In this document: positions 34,838 through 47,386 of the stretch, one piece after another
Position numbering within the stretch: position 1 is the first letter of the stretch
How the letters are laid out: each line of letters starts with the position of its first letter
Source: Flammula alnicola
Lineage: Eukaryota; Basidiomycota; Agaricomycetes; Agaricales; Strophariaceae
NCBI GenBank assembly: GCA_015499995.1
Contig: JADNRV010000055.1
Location: 124,001-188,000, forward strand
Direction: 5' to 3'
DNA: 64,000 bases
Program-made: the position numbers and the translations under genes
Notes under the pieces: model-generated
Database searches by the model: none
Told to the model about the DNA's origin: nothing
What the model saw: only the letters and a program-made list of their open reading frames with translations

Positions 34838-35253
34838 GATTCTCCGCTACATGTGGTGGTTATGGCAACTAACTGGATCCCGGCCTAGCATTACGAAGAG
34901 GACAATGTTGGCGACATTCAAAGGGAAGCCCGCTGCGAAATTGTGAATGGTAGGGTGAACTATCCCTGTAAGGGCTTGAATGTCCGCTTGTATTTTTTTT
35001 GATTATGTAGATTGAGGGTCGATTGAAATCAAAAGTTTTGTTGCCTGGATCAATAGACCCGCATGCATTGTCTTGGGGTTGCCATCGGAGGCTGAAAATG
35101 GTTTATTATGTTATATTTGTCGAAGGGGACTGTGCCTAGAGTGTTGGCGTGTTGCTCAAAATCATTCTTTTCTACCTCCCCGCCCTTCTCCCCCCCTCGC
35201 CCTGTCCTTCCCGTCTGTCTTTTCACGCCCTCCCCCTCCAACCTATAGCAGAA
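34838..35253. other. Intergenic
   Basis: Citrate synthase 3' flank and the promoter of the GPI protein, which has a pyrimidine-rich stretch at 35163-35235 just before the start, typical of strongly expressed fungal genes. Confidence 0.4.
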
Positions 35254-36073
35254 ATGTTCTCCACACTCCTTACTGTCGCTCTCTTTGTCGCCCCCGCCAT
35301 CCAAGGCGTCTTTGCGAATTTCGCAATCAATTCCCCTGACTTGGTCCAGGTATTTCATTGTTCTTTTCGTGTTTTTGGGCGCAAGCTCACCAGCTATACT
35401 TTCTTCTCCAGTGCAAGTCTTCCAGAATCTCATGGGAGCCTACAAAAGGGCCTTACAACCTCATCGTCGTGAAGGCTTCTGACCCATGTGGTGATGCTCT
35501 GTCAGTTCGCAACTTCAGGCCGCATTTAAGCTGCTGTATTAATCGCGTATTTTCTGCAGTGTGGAGGTTGGCGATTTCAACCAGACATTTCTTGACTGGA
35601 CGGCGAAGGTCCCCGCCGGAACCAAAGTTCAGCTGTCTCTCCTAGACGCTCAGGATAACGAGGCTTGGAGCAACACGGTCCGTTTCAAGAGGCTTGGTTG
35701 TTCCTCGAACCAAACTTACGTTTCGAACTCTTAGATCACCGTTGGTGCTAACTCTGACGCCTCTTGCCTCTCTGCTGCCAGCGGTTCGTCCTCCGCTCCA
35801 GCATCCACTCCTACTGCCACGACCGGCGCAGCAACCGGCGCAACAACCGGAACAACGTATGTGTTATATTGCTCCGTCCGGAGTCCCATCTGACTCTTCT
35901 GTAGCAGTTCCTCAACTGGCACCACTGGTGCTGACGGCTCTTCTTCGGGAGTCGTCCCCATCGGTGCCGCCAATGCTGGCACTCTTAGCAGCGCCGCCTT
36001 CACTGTCCGCCAAGTCAGCACTCCTCTCATGGTAATCTCAGGGTTGGCTGCAGCCTTCGTGCTGTCGCTGTGA
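35254..36073 (+). CDS. Ser/Thr-rich GPI-anchored wall protein with KRE9/KNH-like N-terminal domain
   Basis: Five exons: 35254-35349, 35412-35500, 35560-35677, 35735-35856 and 35905-36073; 197 residues, frame clean. A signal peptide (M-F-S-T-L-L-T-V-A-L-F-V-A-P-A) is followed by a small beta domain with paired Cys: V-Q-C-K-S-S-R-I-S-W, G-P-Y-N-L-I-V-V, D-P-C-G-D-A-L and a Trp-containing V-P-A-G-T-K-V segment. Then come a T-T-G-A-A-T-G-A-type linker expected to carry O-mannose, and a hydrophobic C-terminus (V-I-S-G-L-A-A-A-F-V-L-S-L) that fits GPI attachment. This matches the Ser-rich secreted family common in mushrooms, thought to sit in the wall and touch beta-glucan synthesis. Exact role unknown. 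Confidence 0.82.
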
Positions 36074-36921
36074 TGATACCCCTTCTTATATCGACGTCGG
36101 CTCGATGACCCTACGACGCCACACGTCACAGCCACCTTATCATCCTTGCTTGGCCCAGAATTTTTTAATGCCCTTATCAAGATCTTGACGACGGGGATGA
36201 TGAGGTGGAACAGGTTTTTTTGGTTTTTCGATTCAGATCTCTGGAGATTTTCTTTTCATTGTACAGGGTGGTCTGTTGACCTTGGTGTGTTGAGGTTTTC
36301 TCGACAGAGCTGGATAAACCTCCATTCTATTCCTTGACATGTACATCCCTGCCATAACATCGTATTAGTGTGCCACTAAATGTTGTTTCAATTTTTAAAC
36401 CATTCATTTTTATATGCTTAACATATACCCTTCCTTCTGTACTATCCATTTTGTCTGTCTTTTCTGTGATTTGATCAATCGGCAAATGGAGTCAGAGATT
36501 CTTACCGTTGTTGGTTTGACACCAATCATGTTCTGATGCAAGCATTGAAACAGCATTGATGCGGGACGTTTGGCATTGCCCCACTATCAATTCGACATGC
36601 TACCGAGAAGCCTGAACATCTTATCAGGTATCATTAGTTTGGAAGAATCGAGCACGCCGAGGATATGTTAATCCTTGAGCAAGGTCGCTCCTTCAACGTT
36701 CATATCTCCGGACTAAAACTTGGAAGTAGTGCAATAAGTGCACGGGTACTAGCGGCGTCGTGTAACATCAAGATGCCGCCATTGAAGCAATCTAATGCTC
36801 TTCCAGTACCCTGCCATCCAACAAATGTTGATGTCGATATCGAGGTTAAGAAGGACTAAGGCCACAGAGGTATCCATGAAGGTCATGCGGAAGGGTTTTT
36901 ATCCATCACGTCTCCTCTGGC
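36074..36921. other. Intergenic, convergent 3' ends
   Basis: Between the GPI protein and the WSS1-like gene. Open frames at 36146-36337 and 36665-36859 look like chance. No repeat recognised. Confidence 0.4.
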
Positions 36922-38919
36922 TTACGGCCCATCCTCCGACCAACTGAGGTCTCTGCGAGGTGTTGCGCAGGCAGCACACGAGAGATGGTTGGGTTCATTT
37001 TCCCTAAATAAAAGGGGGAGAAGTTCAGTTATAAATGTATTTATGCATAGACAATGCTTACAGTGTGCAGACAGCGCAGCTCCAGTGATTTTCTGTTGAT
37101 GCTGTTGCGGCACTATCTGTAGCCTTAGTAGGCTGAGGCGTATTCTTCGCAAGAGGTCTTGACCCTAGCGTTCGTACACCTTTCACGGGGGCCATACCTA
37201 GCGACTCTTTCTTTCGCAGGTCGATCTCGGTCTGCACCATCTCGCCGAGGCCAAGGGGTTTATTATTTGAGGGCTTGAGAGCCCTCTTTCCATTCTCTCT
37301 CACGTTGTCTGACCGCGACGTCGCTTTGGATTTACCCTTATCGGTGCCACTTGTCGGACGGAGAGGTTTGGTAGTGAAGGTTGATCCAGATGCAATAGGC
37401 ACGTCACATCCGCCAGCATCTTCATCTGACGAGATGTCGATGGTATCGTTCATTAATTTCGATCCACTGGCAACCTTGGTTTCACCGGTAAAGTTGAATT
37501 CGTCTTGAAATTGTTTCCAAGAATTGCTGGACCCCAATTTTTGGTCTATATCGTCAGCTTGCTCGGACGCCAGCAAGGCCTGCCGCCGTTCCGCATCGGT
37601 TTCTGAGATAAATTCGATCTCATCGTCTGAATTTTCATCGTCTGTGGAAAGATTGGGAGCTGTGGAAGCGGATTCTTTGATATCTGAGAAACAGGATATC
37701 TTAAATACACCGTCACAAAGCGTAAAGAAAAGAACAAACCAGGAGTTTTGCCTTGTAATGCCAGTAGTCGACGCTCGGCTGCCAATGCTCTCTCCTCTCG
37801 CGCTCGTTTGCTAGAGAGTATAGATGTCAGTATTGTAGTCATCACGAGTTGAGTATCGTAATGATCTAGCTTACCTCGCAGCCTTCTTTCCGAAGCCTGT
37901 TCCTGTACCATCATTAGCCAAGGTTGTGCCTTCGCCTGTAAAGGCATATTTCGAGGTAACTCGTGCTCCTGCCTTCCGCTTTTTGGCCGTTTGCGCTCCT
38001 GTATGGAGAGATGGCACGACTTCTCGTCGCTTTCCCTGTGCGCCCGAACGCCGACGTCTTGCCGTCGGTCGCGACCGAGACTGAGCCCCACCGCACTACG
38101 ATAAAACGTTAGAAATCGAGGAACATATAACGATAGGAAACATACCATATACTCTGGGAAGTCGCCCGCCTCGACACCTTCCCCACCCACTCGAGCGGAA
38201 TCCCGGAGTCTGGTACCAGAGGACCAATATCCTACAAAGGTTATGTTCAGTTAATGAGATGGTCTTTAATGAGTACTGTTAATGACCATCGCCGTAATAG
38301 CCTCGATCCTGCAATTGCCTGACTTCTGTCCTCAGACGTGACCAGAGAGCCTGGAAAGCAGGGCCGTGGTTCATATGCTGATACGCAATATAAGACTTGA
38401 CAATGGCAGCACGAGTGTCCAGAATCGACGTGCCTTGATATGTGCGAGCTACATAAGTGGCACATAAACATTTTATGATCGGTGAGAAAGGAATTAGAGG
38501 ACGAACTTCGTGGCATAGTGTGCTCATCAACCAATAAGTGGGAGAGACTGTACCATCTGCTCGTCTCAGGACAATTTCTAGATATGCTTGAGGTTCGAAC
38601 GCTTAGGTTCATACAGGCAAGACGCACCCACAGTCTCTCCATTGTTCCAATTCCTTCCAGCGAATACTGGGTTATATTCATACTGCCAGAAGATAGTCTA
38701 CTCAGTTGTGAAAATATTCGTCGTAAGCAAGAAACGCACTTCTTCAAAACTGTTAACAGCAAATCCATGTGCCTTCATGACTGGTCGCACTTGAGCAGCA
38801 AGTGCCCGGAGTAGTTTGCGAGCATCTTCTTGGTCATCAGGATTGGATTTGAGGGCCGTTATGAAGTTGATATGAGGGTTTGGGTTGGTTTCCGTTTCGT
38901 TGATCCTGAGATGCACCAT
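36922..38919 (-). CDS. WSS1: WSS1-like WLM-domain metalloprotease with C-terminal RanBP2-type zinc finger
   Basis: Start M-V-H-L-R-I-N-E-T-E at 38919; TAA at 36924-36922. The WLM domain fills the first half: H-G-F-A-V-N-S-F-E-E, Y-E-Y-N-P-V-F-A-G-R-N-W-N-N-G-E-T-V, V-L-R-R-A-D-G, S-T-L-C-H-E-L-A-H-I-K-H-M-N-H-G-P-A-F. That gives HExxH plus a downstream H-G, a zinc protease site assembled across introns, one of which appears to be GC-AG (donor 38433-38432, acceptor before 38377). The middle is basic, with R-V-T-S-K-Y-A-F-T-G-E-G-T-T-L and a coiled K-R-A-R-E-E-R-A-L-A-A-E-R-R. The tail ends in W-S-C-A-V-C-T-L-E-N-E-P-N-H-L-S-C-A-A-C, a RanBP2-type zinc finger. Known WSS1/SPRTN-type proteases cut proteins crosslinked to DNA; I expect the same here, in the nucleus. 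A SUMO-binding-like acidic stretch (D-T-I-D-I-S-S-D-E-D) is present. No frame lesion. Confidence 0.9.
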
Positions 38920-39806
38920 TGAGACAGAGATAGGGATTTGTACGAGCAGAGTTAAATTGTATGTTGACTGAGCGATATCAAGTCAAAAGAGAGATAGGTC
39001 GCGCTGAATTCCATTTAGCACATCACGTGCACGACAAACGCGATTAGGGGCGGGTCGAACTCATTCTCTCATACCACCGCTATGGCATATAATCATGGTC
39101 TTCCTGACACCGGCGAACACAAGGGCTAGAAATTACAATAAGATGGGATTCAAGTCGGAGTCTATCTTCTATTGACTACACAAGAGGTGATCTGAATGGT
39201 ATAATACAAAGCTGGAGGTGTTAATTGGTAGAGATAATAGATTTTGCAGATGGCATGCCTTGCCTTGGCAGGATTAGTGATGTCGAACATCAAGTCCACG
39301 CGCATCTGTATACTATGAGAAGAAGAAAAAGTCGGTTGAAGAGAAAAGTGGAAAGGGAATTTAACATAAGGAAAGAATGGGGGTGGTATGTTCGAAGGAT
39401 ATGTGATGAAACTCAAAAAGGAAGAAGGGCGAAGGAAGAGAAAAGAAAAACGAAAAACGAAAAACGAAAAAGAGGTCCGAGTGTCCGATTATTAAAAAGA
39501 ATATATCCCGAGTGAAACCTCGGGAGAATATCGCACAAATACAATGTCTTCTCTGGGCGCCGAAGATAGATTTGGATATAAGGAAAAGAGAGCCAAAGGA
39601 AATCTGGCAATTCGAGTTTATGGGTGTGAGTTGATGCATGAAAACGACTGTAACTTCAATCCCTCCGTCGCTCGTCATGGGCAATAATCATCAATGGATA
39701 GATGGACAGATGAATCAGCGACTGGCACACAACTTCCTCCTGAAGAAAAAGCTCCTTGTGCGTGCCGTTGGCGGTTTCCTAGGGATGACGTCGACTGTGA
39801 GCGCCC
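38920..39806. other. Intergenic
   Basis: WSS1 promoter and the F-box gene 3' flank. The stretch 39420-39470 is a purine-rich AAACGAAAAACGAAAAACG simple repeat. A Lys/Arg-rich open frame at 39225-39515 is composition-driven. Confidence 0.4.
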
Positions 39807-41494
39807 CTAGTGTCCGCAATGCAACAGTCTGGAGATTCCCTGCTGACGATGAGTTTCTCGCATTCGTAGTCGAGTCCGACTCCTCAAAAGCGAGTTCAGC
39901 TCTTTCAACCGATCGAGGTCTTTATGCCCGTCCACCACTCTGACCTTCCTCAGCGATGATATCCAGCAATCATCAACGTCGACGTCGACGTCGCCGTCGT
40001 TGATGTTATGACCATCCACATCACTCTCTGATGGGGCGGCAAAAAGCCTCGACTCGACCATGTCCGCGAACACGCCCTGCGTGCATCCCACGCGTGTATC
40101 CAAATTGATCTCTTCAAGATTTGGACACAAAAAATCGACCTCTCCGTCATACTCGAAATCTGCCAATCCCACTTCGATCTCATGATTACTTGTATCGTAC
40201 TGGGTTATATTCCTCCTGCCGTTGGACCGGCGGGTGAGAGCTTCCAGCAGCGCATCCCCTATGGCTATGCCCTCGACCGACAATTTGACAAGCGAGGCAC
40301 TCATCCGACGTAAGCACGTCAAAAGCGTGGCCTCTGTCATGGGAGGGCTGACCGATAGACCGGTGATCCAGCAATCTGATCGGTCGATGAGCGATAGGAG
40401 GGACGTGGGATTCCATGCTTGTGCGGAGGATGACGAAGCGAGTGTGGGTTGGCATGAGGCAGAGAGGTCTGCAGATGGGGATTTGACTGCGAATAAGACG
40501 CATCATGACCGAGGGTCTGGGACCGGTCTTGCTTGTCGCTCTCGCCGTAGATCCGGACCTCTCGCAACGCGGGTAGGACGAGGTGATCAAGGATATCGGT
40601 TACGTCGCAGGTTATATTCAAGGACGTCAACTTGGAGAGGAAGAGGGGTGTCTGGGCGTGCGGGGTGAGCGAGAAGGGTCTGGTGATCCTGATGTGCTCG
40701 AGGTTGTAGCACTGATTCAGCACTTGGAGGTAATCCAGCGTGCCATGGTCCATGGACAACGACAGTCGAGTTAGGCGGCCCAGCGGCAGCTTTAGCAGTG
40801 TATCGGTGTCTGCGAGGTCGTCCACCCATGTCACCTCACGCAGCTTCGGTGCAGAGGTCAAAAGGCGAGTGATTGGAGAGACGTTCGTGTTGCTGATATC
40901 TCTCGCGTGGAACTCGAAGGTGGCCAGTTCTGGGACGTCGTTTAGGGCCAGGTCGAGGGAATACATGGGCGGGCAGAAAAGGTGCCGGAAGTCGAAGCGA
41001 ACGTGCTTCCATCGCTTGGAAGGTCTGCACAATGCATCGAGGATTTCCTGCTGAGCCTGCTCCGCGAAGTCTATGGCTATAGATAACGATAGGAGTTTAT
41101 TGCCCGAGCGCGAGAGCCATATATTCGTGGCTGAGATATCCTCCGCTGGGTCCTTGTAATTGATGTGGAGTGCTGTCCACAGGTCGGGAATGGAGAGAGC
41201 GAGAGCGCGCCACTGTGCAGACACATGGGTGAGCAGGAGCGGGGCTTCGGTTTGGCATGGAATGGGGAATCGCTCGTCGGGTATACAGTATGTGAAGATC
41301 TCCGCCAGTATCTCTGGTGGGAGAAGAGAGATGTATGATGGGAGTTGCGACGAGGACTTCTGTCCAGTATGAGATTTGTTGGTTTGGCTGAGCTCGATAC
41401 GACTGGCGAGCTCGTTGACATTTATGTCTGGAGTCTTTTGTGGCGAATGTGAATATGAAGAGGATGGTGGTGAACGAGGAGGTCGATACCTCAT
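39807..41494 (-). CDS. F-box protein (apparent frameshift)
   Basis: Start M-R-Y-R-P-P-R-S-P-P-S at 41494. A Ser-rich lead is followed by an F-box: L-P-S-Y-I-S-L-L-P-P-E-I-L-A-E-I-F-T-Y-C-I-P-D, then L-L-L-T-H-V-S-A-Q-W-R-A-L-A. This is the standard layout of the large, mostly intronless mushroom F-box family, which recruits substrates to SCF ubiquitin ligases through variable leucine-rich C-termini, here seen as repeated L-P-L-G-R-L-T-R-L-S-L and L-S-K-L-T-S-L-N-I. One base is probably missing in the run 40492-40494; beyond it the protein resumes in another frame with P-P-M-T-E-A-T-L-L-T-C-L-R-R-M and ends at 39807. The C-terminus contains an Asp/Val repeat (D-G-D-V-D-V-D-V-D-D). Target unknown. 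Confidence 0.75.
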
Positions 41495-42497
41495 CGTAGA
41501 TTTGGGTTGGGAGGTGGAGCTTGTAAATGATGCCACAATGAAAAATGAAAACTATCAGGAAGAGAGTTGGGAGCCTTCCTAGATATTTAAAGCAGGGGCA
41601 AGCAGTATGAATGGGAAACTTCCAGTAGGTTTCGAGGCTCTTTGCGGGGAAACAGACACGAGGTGTACCTCTCTGTAAAGGTCAGGCACCAGCTTCTTTT
41701 TATCTGCCAGAACGATAAGAATATAAGTATTGGGGCTCCACCACCCCACGCTTCCTCCGGGTAGCAATATGAACAAACGCACCAATAGCTGAGCATAACC
41801 ATGAAATAGAGCGCACAAAAGCACAGAAGAGCCACAAAACGGATCTCCTCTTAGGGTCTTTCTCCGCTGACCAAGCACTGTCGGCACGCAACATCCGACC
41901 AACGTTGAGGCCCGAGGGCGTCAAATTTCTGTCATGGGCCTCGACTGTCATCGCTCTGCAATTTTGGGGGATTTTGCTCTCAAGCCCCTCGAGGCCGGCT
42001 TCACATATCTAGGCCGAACGAATCTTCGCGGAGATAGCTGGACATAGATGTTTTACCGGTCGGGATCCGCAACTTCTAGCCTACTTCAAGTTTGAAGCAT
42101 CGACGCTGACAGGGATTTTAGATGACCGGACTCGGGTTGTCCGAAACAGCCATCCATTCGACGCTGGCAAAACTTTGACTTGCATGAGCAACGGTGGATG
42201 GGACCTAGCATGCAAGACACTGGTACATGTGTTGGGTATATCTCTCACGTCGGTGAGAAGCGTATGCATCACCTTACCTATTGCCGCCAATACTTACATA
42301 TGTATTCTTATCATATGTATAGGCAGATAAAATAGAAGCTGGTGTCCCCATCTCATCCAACGACTTGCGACTTTTCTCCTCTCATTCAACACAAGCCTTT
42401 ATATAGCGACTAAACGTTCAAATTCACTCTAAACCTAATGAACACGCCGGTAGAAACAACGACACGGCATTCTTCATTCAAGCCGCCGCTATTGTTA
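41495..42497. repeat. Left copy of a diverged direct duplication (about 41855-42265)
   Basis: The segment 41855-42265 resembles 42933-43283 in the same order: a CTTTCTCCGCTGA / CTTTCTCTGCTGA block, CATGGGCCTCGA, CTTCAAGTTTG, CATCGACGCTGACAGGGATTT versus CATCGACAGGGATTT, and CTCACGTCGGTGAGAA. A minus-strand open frame at 41579-41902 has hydrophobic sequence but no recognised domain and is not called. Confidence 0.5.
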
Positions 42498-42851
42498 TCA
42501 GTCAACGAGATACACGTCCAGGACCTCGCCATGCAGGGTACGATGAACGACTAGTTGTCCGCGGTATGGCATATACCCTCTCCTTTCGGAGGCAGTGTTG
42601 ATGCGCGCCTGGATGGACTGCACCAATGTGCAGGTTTTGGATTGGGGATCGCGCTGTTGCCGAGAAAGAGACGGCGACCGAGAATGGCCCAGAGGCGAAA
42701 AACACCAGAACACCGCAGCAGCCGTGTTAATCACATTATATGCTCGTCCTCTATGCAACGATGGACGTACCTTGCACGCCAAGATCGATTTCCACCTCGT
42801 ACCGGCGAATCTACGACAATCGGCTTTCGTCTTCTCCTCCGCAGACGGCAT
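42498..42851 (-). CDS. Small hypothetical protein between two duplicated segments
   Basis: ATG 42851-42849; candidate exons 42851-42771 and 42653-42498 (GTACGT donor, GCAACAG acceptor), 78 residues, or read through because the intron is 117 bp and in frame. It contains E-E-K-T-K-A-D-C-R-R-F-A-G-T-R-W-K and V-Q-S-I-Q-A-R-I-N-T-A-S-E-R-R, ending L-H-G-E-V-L-D-V-Y-L-V-D. GC content is higher than the flanks, which favours coding. No family recognised. Confidence 0.35.
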   Translation of the reverse strand: MPSAEEKTKADCRRFAGTRWKSILACKVRPSLHRGRAYNVINTAAAVFWCFSPLGHSRSPSLSRQQRDPQSKTCTLVQSIQARINTASERRGYMPYRGQLVVHRTLHGEVLDVYLVD

Positions 42852-43933
42852 CGTCACCCTCCTAACCCACACGTTTTGTCACGACCCAACTTCTCGTCTG
42901 GCTCGGATGCTAAAGAAGAGCGACAAAACGGAACTCTTATGACCTTTCTCTGCTGAGTCCTGGCCAAGCACTATCGGTACACAACATCCGACCGATATCG
43001 AGGGCGTCAATCTCTCATGGGCCTCGATTGTCTTTGCTCCATCTGCAATTCTGGGGAATTTTACTCTCAGCCCCCAACACCGGCTTCACAACTCTATGCC
43101 AAGTTCGAATGTCAAGTCCGTGTAGGTAGTTGCAGATACAGGTCAATAACTTCCCGCCAACTTCAAGTTTGGAGCATCGACAGGGATTTCAGATGACCGG
43201 GCTCGGAGACGGGACCTATGTATGATAGCATGTAGGACATCTGTATTGGCAATTCTCACGTCGGTGAGAATCATTGTGATGACATGGACGGCCTGACCGA
43301 CCACCATATGTATGTATTTCCTCTCGAGTAGTGTACCGTCTTAAGCTTCAACCCCCTCTCTTCTGCCTTGCTTACACCGATCTATCACCCATGCCCACGT
43401 TCACACCGTTGAGCATGAACGACATACTTTCTTTCACATTCCTGGATCAATGCAAAACCGCAATGGCAGTGCCGAATAATGAATGAATGCAGACAAGAAC
43501 ATGAATCAAGACGCGAGGCTTGACTAGAGTTCCAGGGCATGCCAGCAGCATTCTGGAGCGACATCTCCTTGGCGAACGGCGATAACAACGTCCATTAATT
43601 TTTACTTCCATGACATTGATTATCCATGTAAAGACTCGCCTCCCAGCATCGCGCGGCGGTTACATACAGGACCAAGGTTTCTAGGGACTCCGAGTTCGCC
43701 AAGCGCACGTGTGACCTGTCTCAAAGTCTGAACGCGACGTACTTATATCCTGCTCGATTTCTGCTTCTTGAAGGCTTTCACATCAGATACCTAAATCCAG
43801 GCTTTGACAAAAATCCCGCGTCCGAGTCGGTCGATCCCTGACGAACCCCCACTCTTCGTCTGTCTCACTCTCACCACAACATTGGAAACTATACCATCGT
43901 CAGAGACGTACAGGAATTAATCGAACGAACACG
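42852..43933. repeat. Right copy of the diverged direct duplication (about 42933-43283) and PFK promoter
   Basis: Counterpart of the segment at 41855-42265. The rest, 43284-43933, is the upstream region of phosphofructokinase, with a TATATCC near 43744 and a C/T-rich leader before the start at 43934. Confidence 0.45.
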
Positions 43934-46900
43934 ATGAAGATCGCCATTCTCACTTCGGGCGGCGATAGCGCAGGGATGAACGCCGCCGTGCGGGCTATCG
44001 TTAAATGTGGTATTATCAAGTGAGTCGTGTCCGTGTTTCAGTTTCGTGGATCCCCGTATTCAGCATGTCTGCTCCTTCAGAGGATGCGAGATGTGGGTCG
44101 TCCGCGAGGGATATGAAGGACTAGTGCGGGGAAACCAAGTGCCGGCCGATCAGGCCGACAACATCGCCAACGCGGAGGCCGCCAGAAGAGTCGAAGAAGA
44201 AGTCCAGGCGGGTCAGAGCGTCCTCAAACTGACCAAACCCGATAAGAATCTGCTGCACAACTTGCGTTTCGGAGACGGGGACCTGCTGAGGGACAGGACG
44301 AGCGAGTACGCGGGCGGCCGGACGCTGAAAGGGCGGTATATCGTTCGTGTTGGATGGGACGATGTGCGCGGATGGTTCTCGGAGGTAAGGCGGGCAAACC
44401 TCCGTCGCCCTCGGCCAGATCAACTCACGCTATATTTCTCATCGACCCATAGGGTGGTACACTCATTGGAACTGCTCGGTCAGAAGCGTTCAGAACAATC
44501 GAGGGGCGTACAGCCGCTGCGTTCAATCTGATCAAAGAAGGAATCGACGCGCTCGTCGTCTGCGGTGGTGACGGTTCGCTCACAGGAGCGGACGTCTTTA
44601 GAGCGGAATGGCCTGACCTCATCAAGAAGTTGCATTCCGAAAGTGCGCTTTTGCCAATGTTTCAGCTTTGCGATTAGCGTTGACACCAATTGAACCTCTT
44701 TAGATCTAATTACCGATGACCAACTCAAAGTCCATGCGCACCTCAAGCTCGTTGGGCTTGTGGGCTCAATAGATAACGACATGTCCTTGACGGACTTAAC
44801 CATTGGGGCTCCCACTGCCCTGCAACGCATCTGTGAGGCCATTGACAACATCAACTCCACCGCATACAGTCACTCGCGCGCGTTCGTAGTCGAGGTCATG
44901 GGTCGGGACTGTGGATGGCTCGCGTTGTTAGCTGGTGTTGCGTGAGTCTTCCTTCGTTCTCTTGTTGCGATTGAGAGGGCCTGACAACATGCGCAATGCG
45001 GATGTGTAGCGGTGGTGCCGATTTCATCTTCATACCCGAACATCCTCCTGCGACGATGCCCTGGGAGGACGCTATGTGCGCCGAGATTCATCGTGTCAGT
45101 TGCTTTGTTTCCTCGCAAACACCTCTTGCTTATACCATGCATATACATTCAGCATCGTGAGATAGGCAAACGTAAAACGATCGTCATCGTCGCAGAAGGT
45201 GCGCATGACATGGACCTGCAGCCCATCCGCGCCGAGTACGTCAAGGATGTCCTCACGGAGCGCCTGGGGCTTGATACACGTGTTACGACGCTTGGTCATA
45301 CGCAACGCGGTGGTCGGCCATGTGCCTTTGACAGGATTTTGGTAATTTATATCCCCTGTTGCGTTTAGTTGAGTGGCATTGCTTATTCGTGATGTAGCCG
45401 ACATTACAGGCGTAGAAGCCGTCAACGCCCTCTTGGAAGCTGAGCCCGGCACCCCAACCTACATGATCGGCGTGCAAGAAAATAAGATCCATCGCGTTCC
45501 ATTGATGGATGCTGTACGATTGGTATGCAGTTCTTTCCATCTTCGAGCCACAATTCTTGACCCTGTCCTCCTAGACGAGAGCAGTTGGGCAGGCTATGAA
45601 GGACAAGGATTTTGACAAGGCGATGGAGCTTCGAGGTCCTGAATTCTTGGAGATGCGGCACGGATTCCAAGCAATATCGCGCTTGACAAACGAGAAAGAC
45701 AATTGCCCTTGAGCAAGGTGGGTGTTTTTTGGTTGGAGTTTTCGAGATACAATTTTTGAGGCTTTGAGATTACAGAGGATGCGTGTCGGTATCATCCAGT
45801 GAGTATACCTCTTGAACAGCGCATGCAGTATTCTGAACGACAACTCTGAAATTAGTATGGGTGCTCCTGCGGGTGGAATGAACGCTGCTACACGAGCTAC
45901 CGTTCGGTACTGCATCAGCCAAGGGCATACTCCACTCGCCATTCATAACGGTTTCCGAGGCCTACTGGACGATAATGTCAACGAGCTCTCGTGGCTTGGT
46001 GTCGATGCCTGGATGCCTCGGGGTGGCTCTGAGCTGGGGACGAACCGTGTTCTGCCCTCGGTCGACATCGGCGGTGTGGCCTCCAAATTCCAACAATTCA
46101 AACTCGATGCGCTTCTCATCATTGGGGGGTTTGAGGGATTCAACGCCCTGCGGCTTCTGGATGAAGGCAGGAAACATTATCCTGCATTCCATATCCCGAT
46201 GGTGCATCTTCCCGCCACTATCAGCAATAACGTCCCGATGACGGAGTACAGTCTGGGAAGCGATACAAGTTTGAACGCGCTCGTGGACGCATGTGATGCT
46301 ATTAAGCAGAGTGCCAGTGCCAGTAGAGATCGAGTGTTCGTTGTCGAGACACAGGGCGGGAAGTGTGGATATATCGCAACGATGGGTGCCCTTGCTGTGA
46401 GTTTTTTATTTTGGGCAACAGTGTCGTGAAATTTCATTGATGATGTTGGAATAGGTCGGAGCAAGCTTGGTGTATACGCCTGAGAACGGAATGGGATTGG
46501 ATATGCTGAGACGCGATGTTCGGTTCTTGAAGACGAGATACAAGTTAGACGTTCCAGGAAGAAGTGAAGGCCGTCTGTTATTAGGTATGACGCGAATACT
46601 GGTTGGATATCCTGCAGTAACTGACATTTTCATGCGTAGGAGTGAAGCCGCGTCAGACGTATACACAACATCGGTGCTCACGAAGATGCTCATTGAAGAA
46701 GGTGGAGCCCTGTTCGATGCCCGTTCCGCGTCCCTTGGGCACACCTTGCAGGGTGGTGTCCCTTCACCCATGGATCGTGCACGAGGCGCACGTCTATCAC
46801 TCAGGGGCATGGCTTTCATAGAGCAGCACCACGAGATCCTGTCAAAGCAACCCGCACACAAGATGCGACATGCGGGGCCTGACTCGGCAGCGGTGATCAC

Positions 46901-47086
46901 GATCCAGTCGAGCAGTGTGCAATGGGTGCCTGTGCAAGATATGGTACAGCATGCAAATATGCCCAACCGACGGGTAAGGTCAACTGGTGGGCAGGTATAA
47001 CGGATCTGGTGGAGCAATTGGCTGGAAAACCACAGTTTTTGGGGATTCCCAAGTCGGAACGGCCTATTACGGACGTGAAAGCATAG
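43934..47086 (+). CDS. PFK1: ATP-dependent 6-phosphofructokinase (eukaryotic double-length type; apparent frameshifts)
   Basis: Commits glucose to glycolysis: fructose 6-phosphate plus ATP gives fructose 1,6-bisphosphate. Two fused PFK halves are visible. N-half (catalytic): [33 protein letters not shown] (catalytic Asp region), [20 protein letters not shown] and F-D-R-I-L. C-half (allosteric): [39 protein letters not shown] and L-G-H-T-L-Q-G-G. The end after conceptual continuation is [13 protein letters not shown] 47084-47086. Apparent single-base losses: GG at 45409-45410, AAA at 45695-45697, around 46580-46584, and GGG at 46972-46974. Since PFK is normally single-copy and needed, these are best read as sequence errors. 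Confidence 0.93.
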
Positions 47087-47386
47087 ATAGATACCATGCG
47101 AGGGTTTTATGTAAAATAAGCACCAGAGAAAATTTGTAGATTTTTGGGAGATGCTTGTTTAATGGGATGAGCGTGGGAAATGCCGGTGGTGTTTTGATGT
47201 GTTGATTAGAGAGGGTTGATCACGGACAACACGCACCTCCGTTACTTTTGTCCACCGCTGCTATCATGGTTGCCCGTCCTCCTCTCCCCGTTAGATTTGC
47301 AAACCCAAACATAAAGGAACACCGTCCGTCATATTACCCTTATTACCCCTATAAACGCTCACATCTCTCTAGTCAATGCGCCCCAT

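Noticed and set aside
39225..39515. Lys/Arg-rich plus-strand frame
   Set aside because: Produced by a purine-rich simple repeat; no start context or homology.
40222..40668. 148-codon plus-strand frame
   Set aside because: Antisense shadow of the F-box gene.
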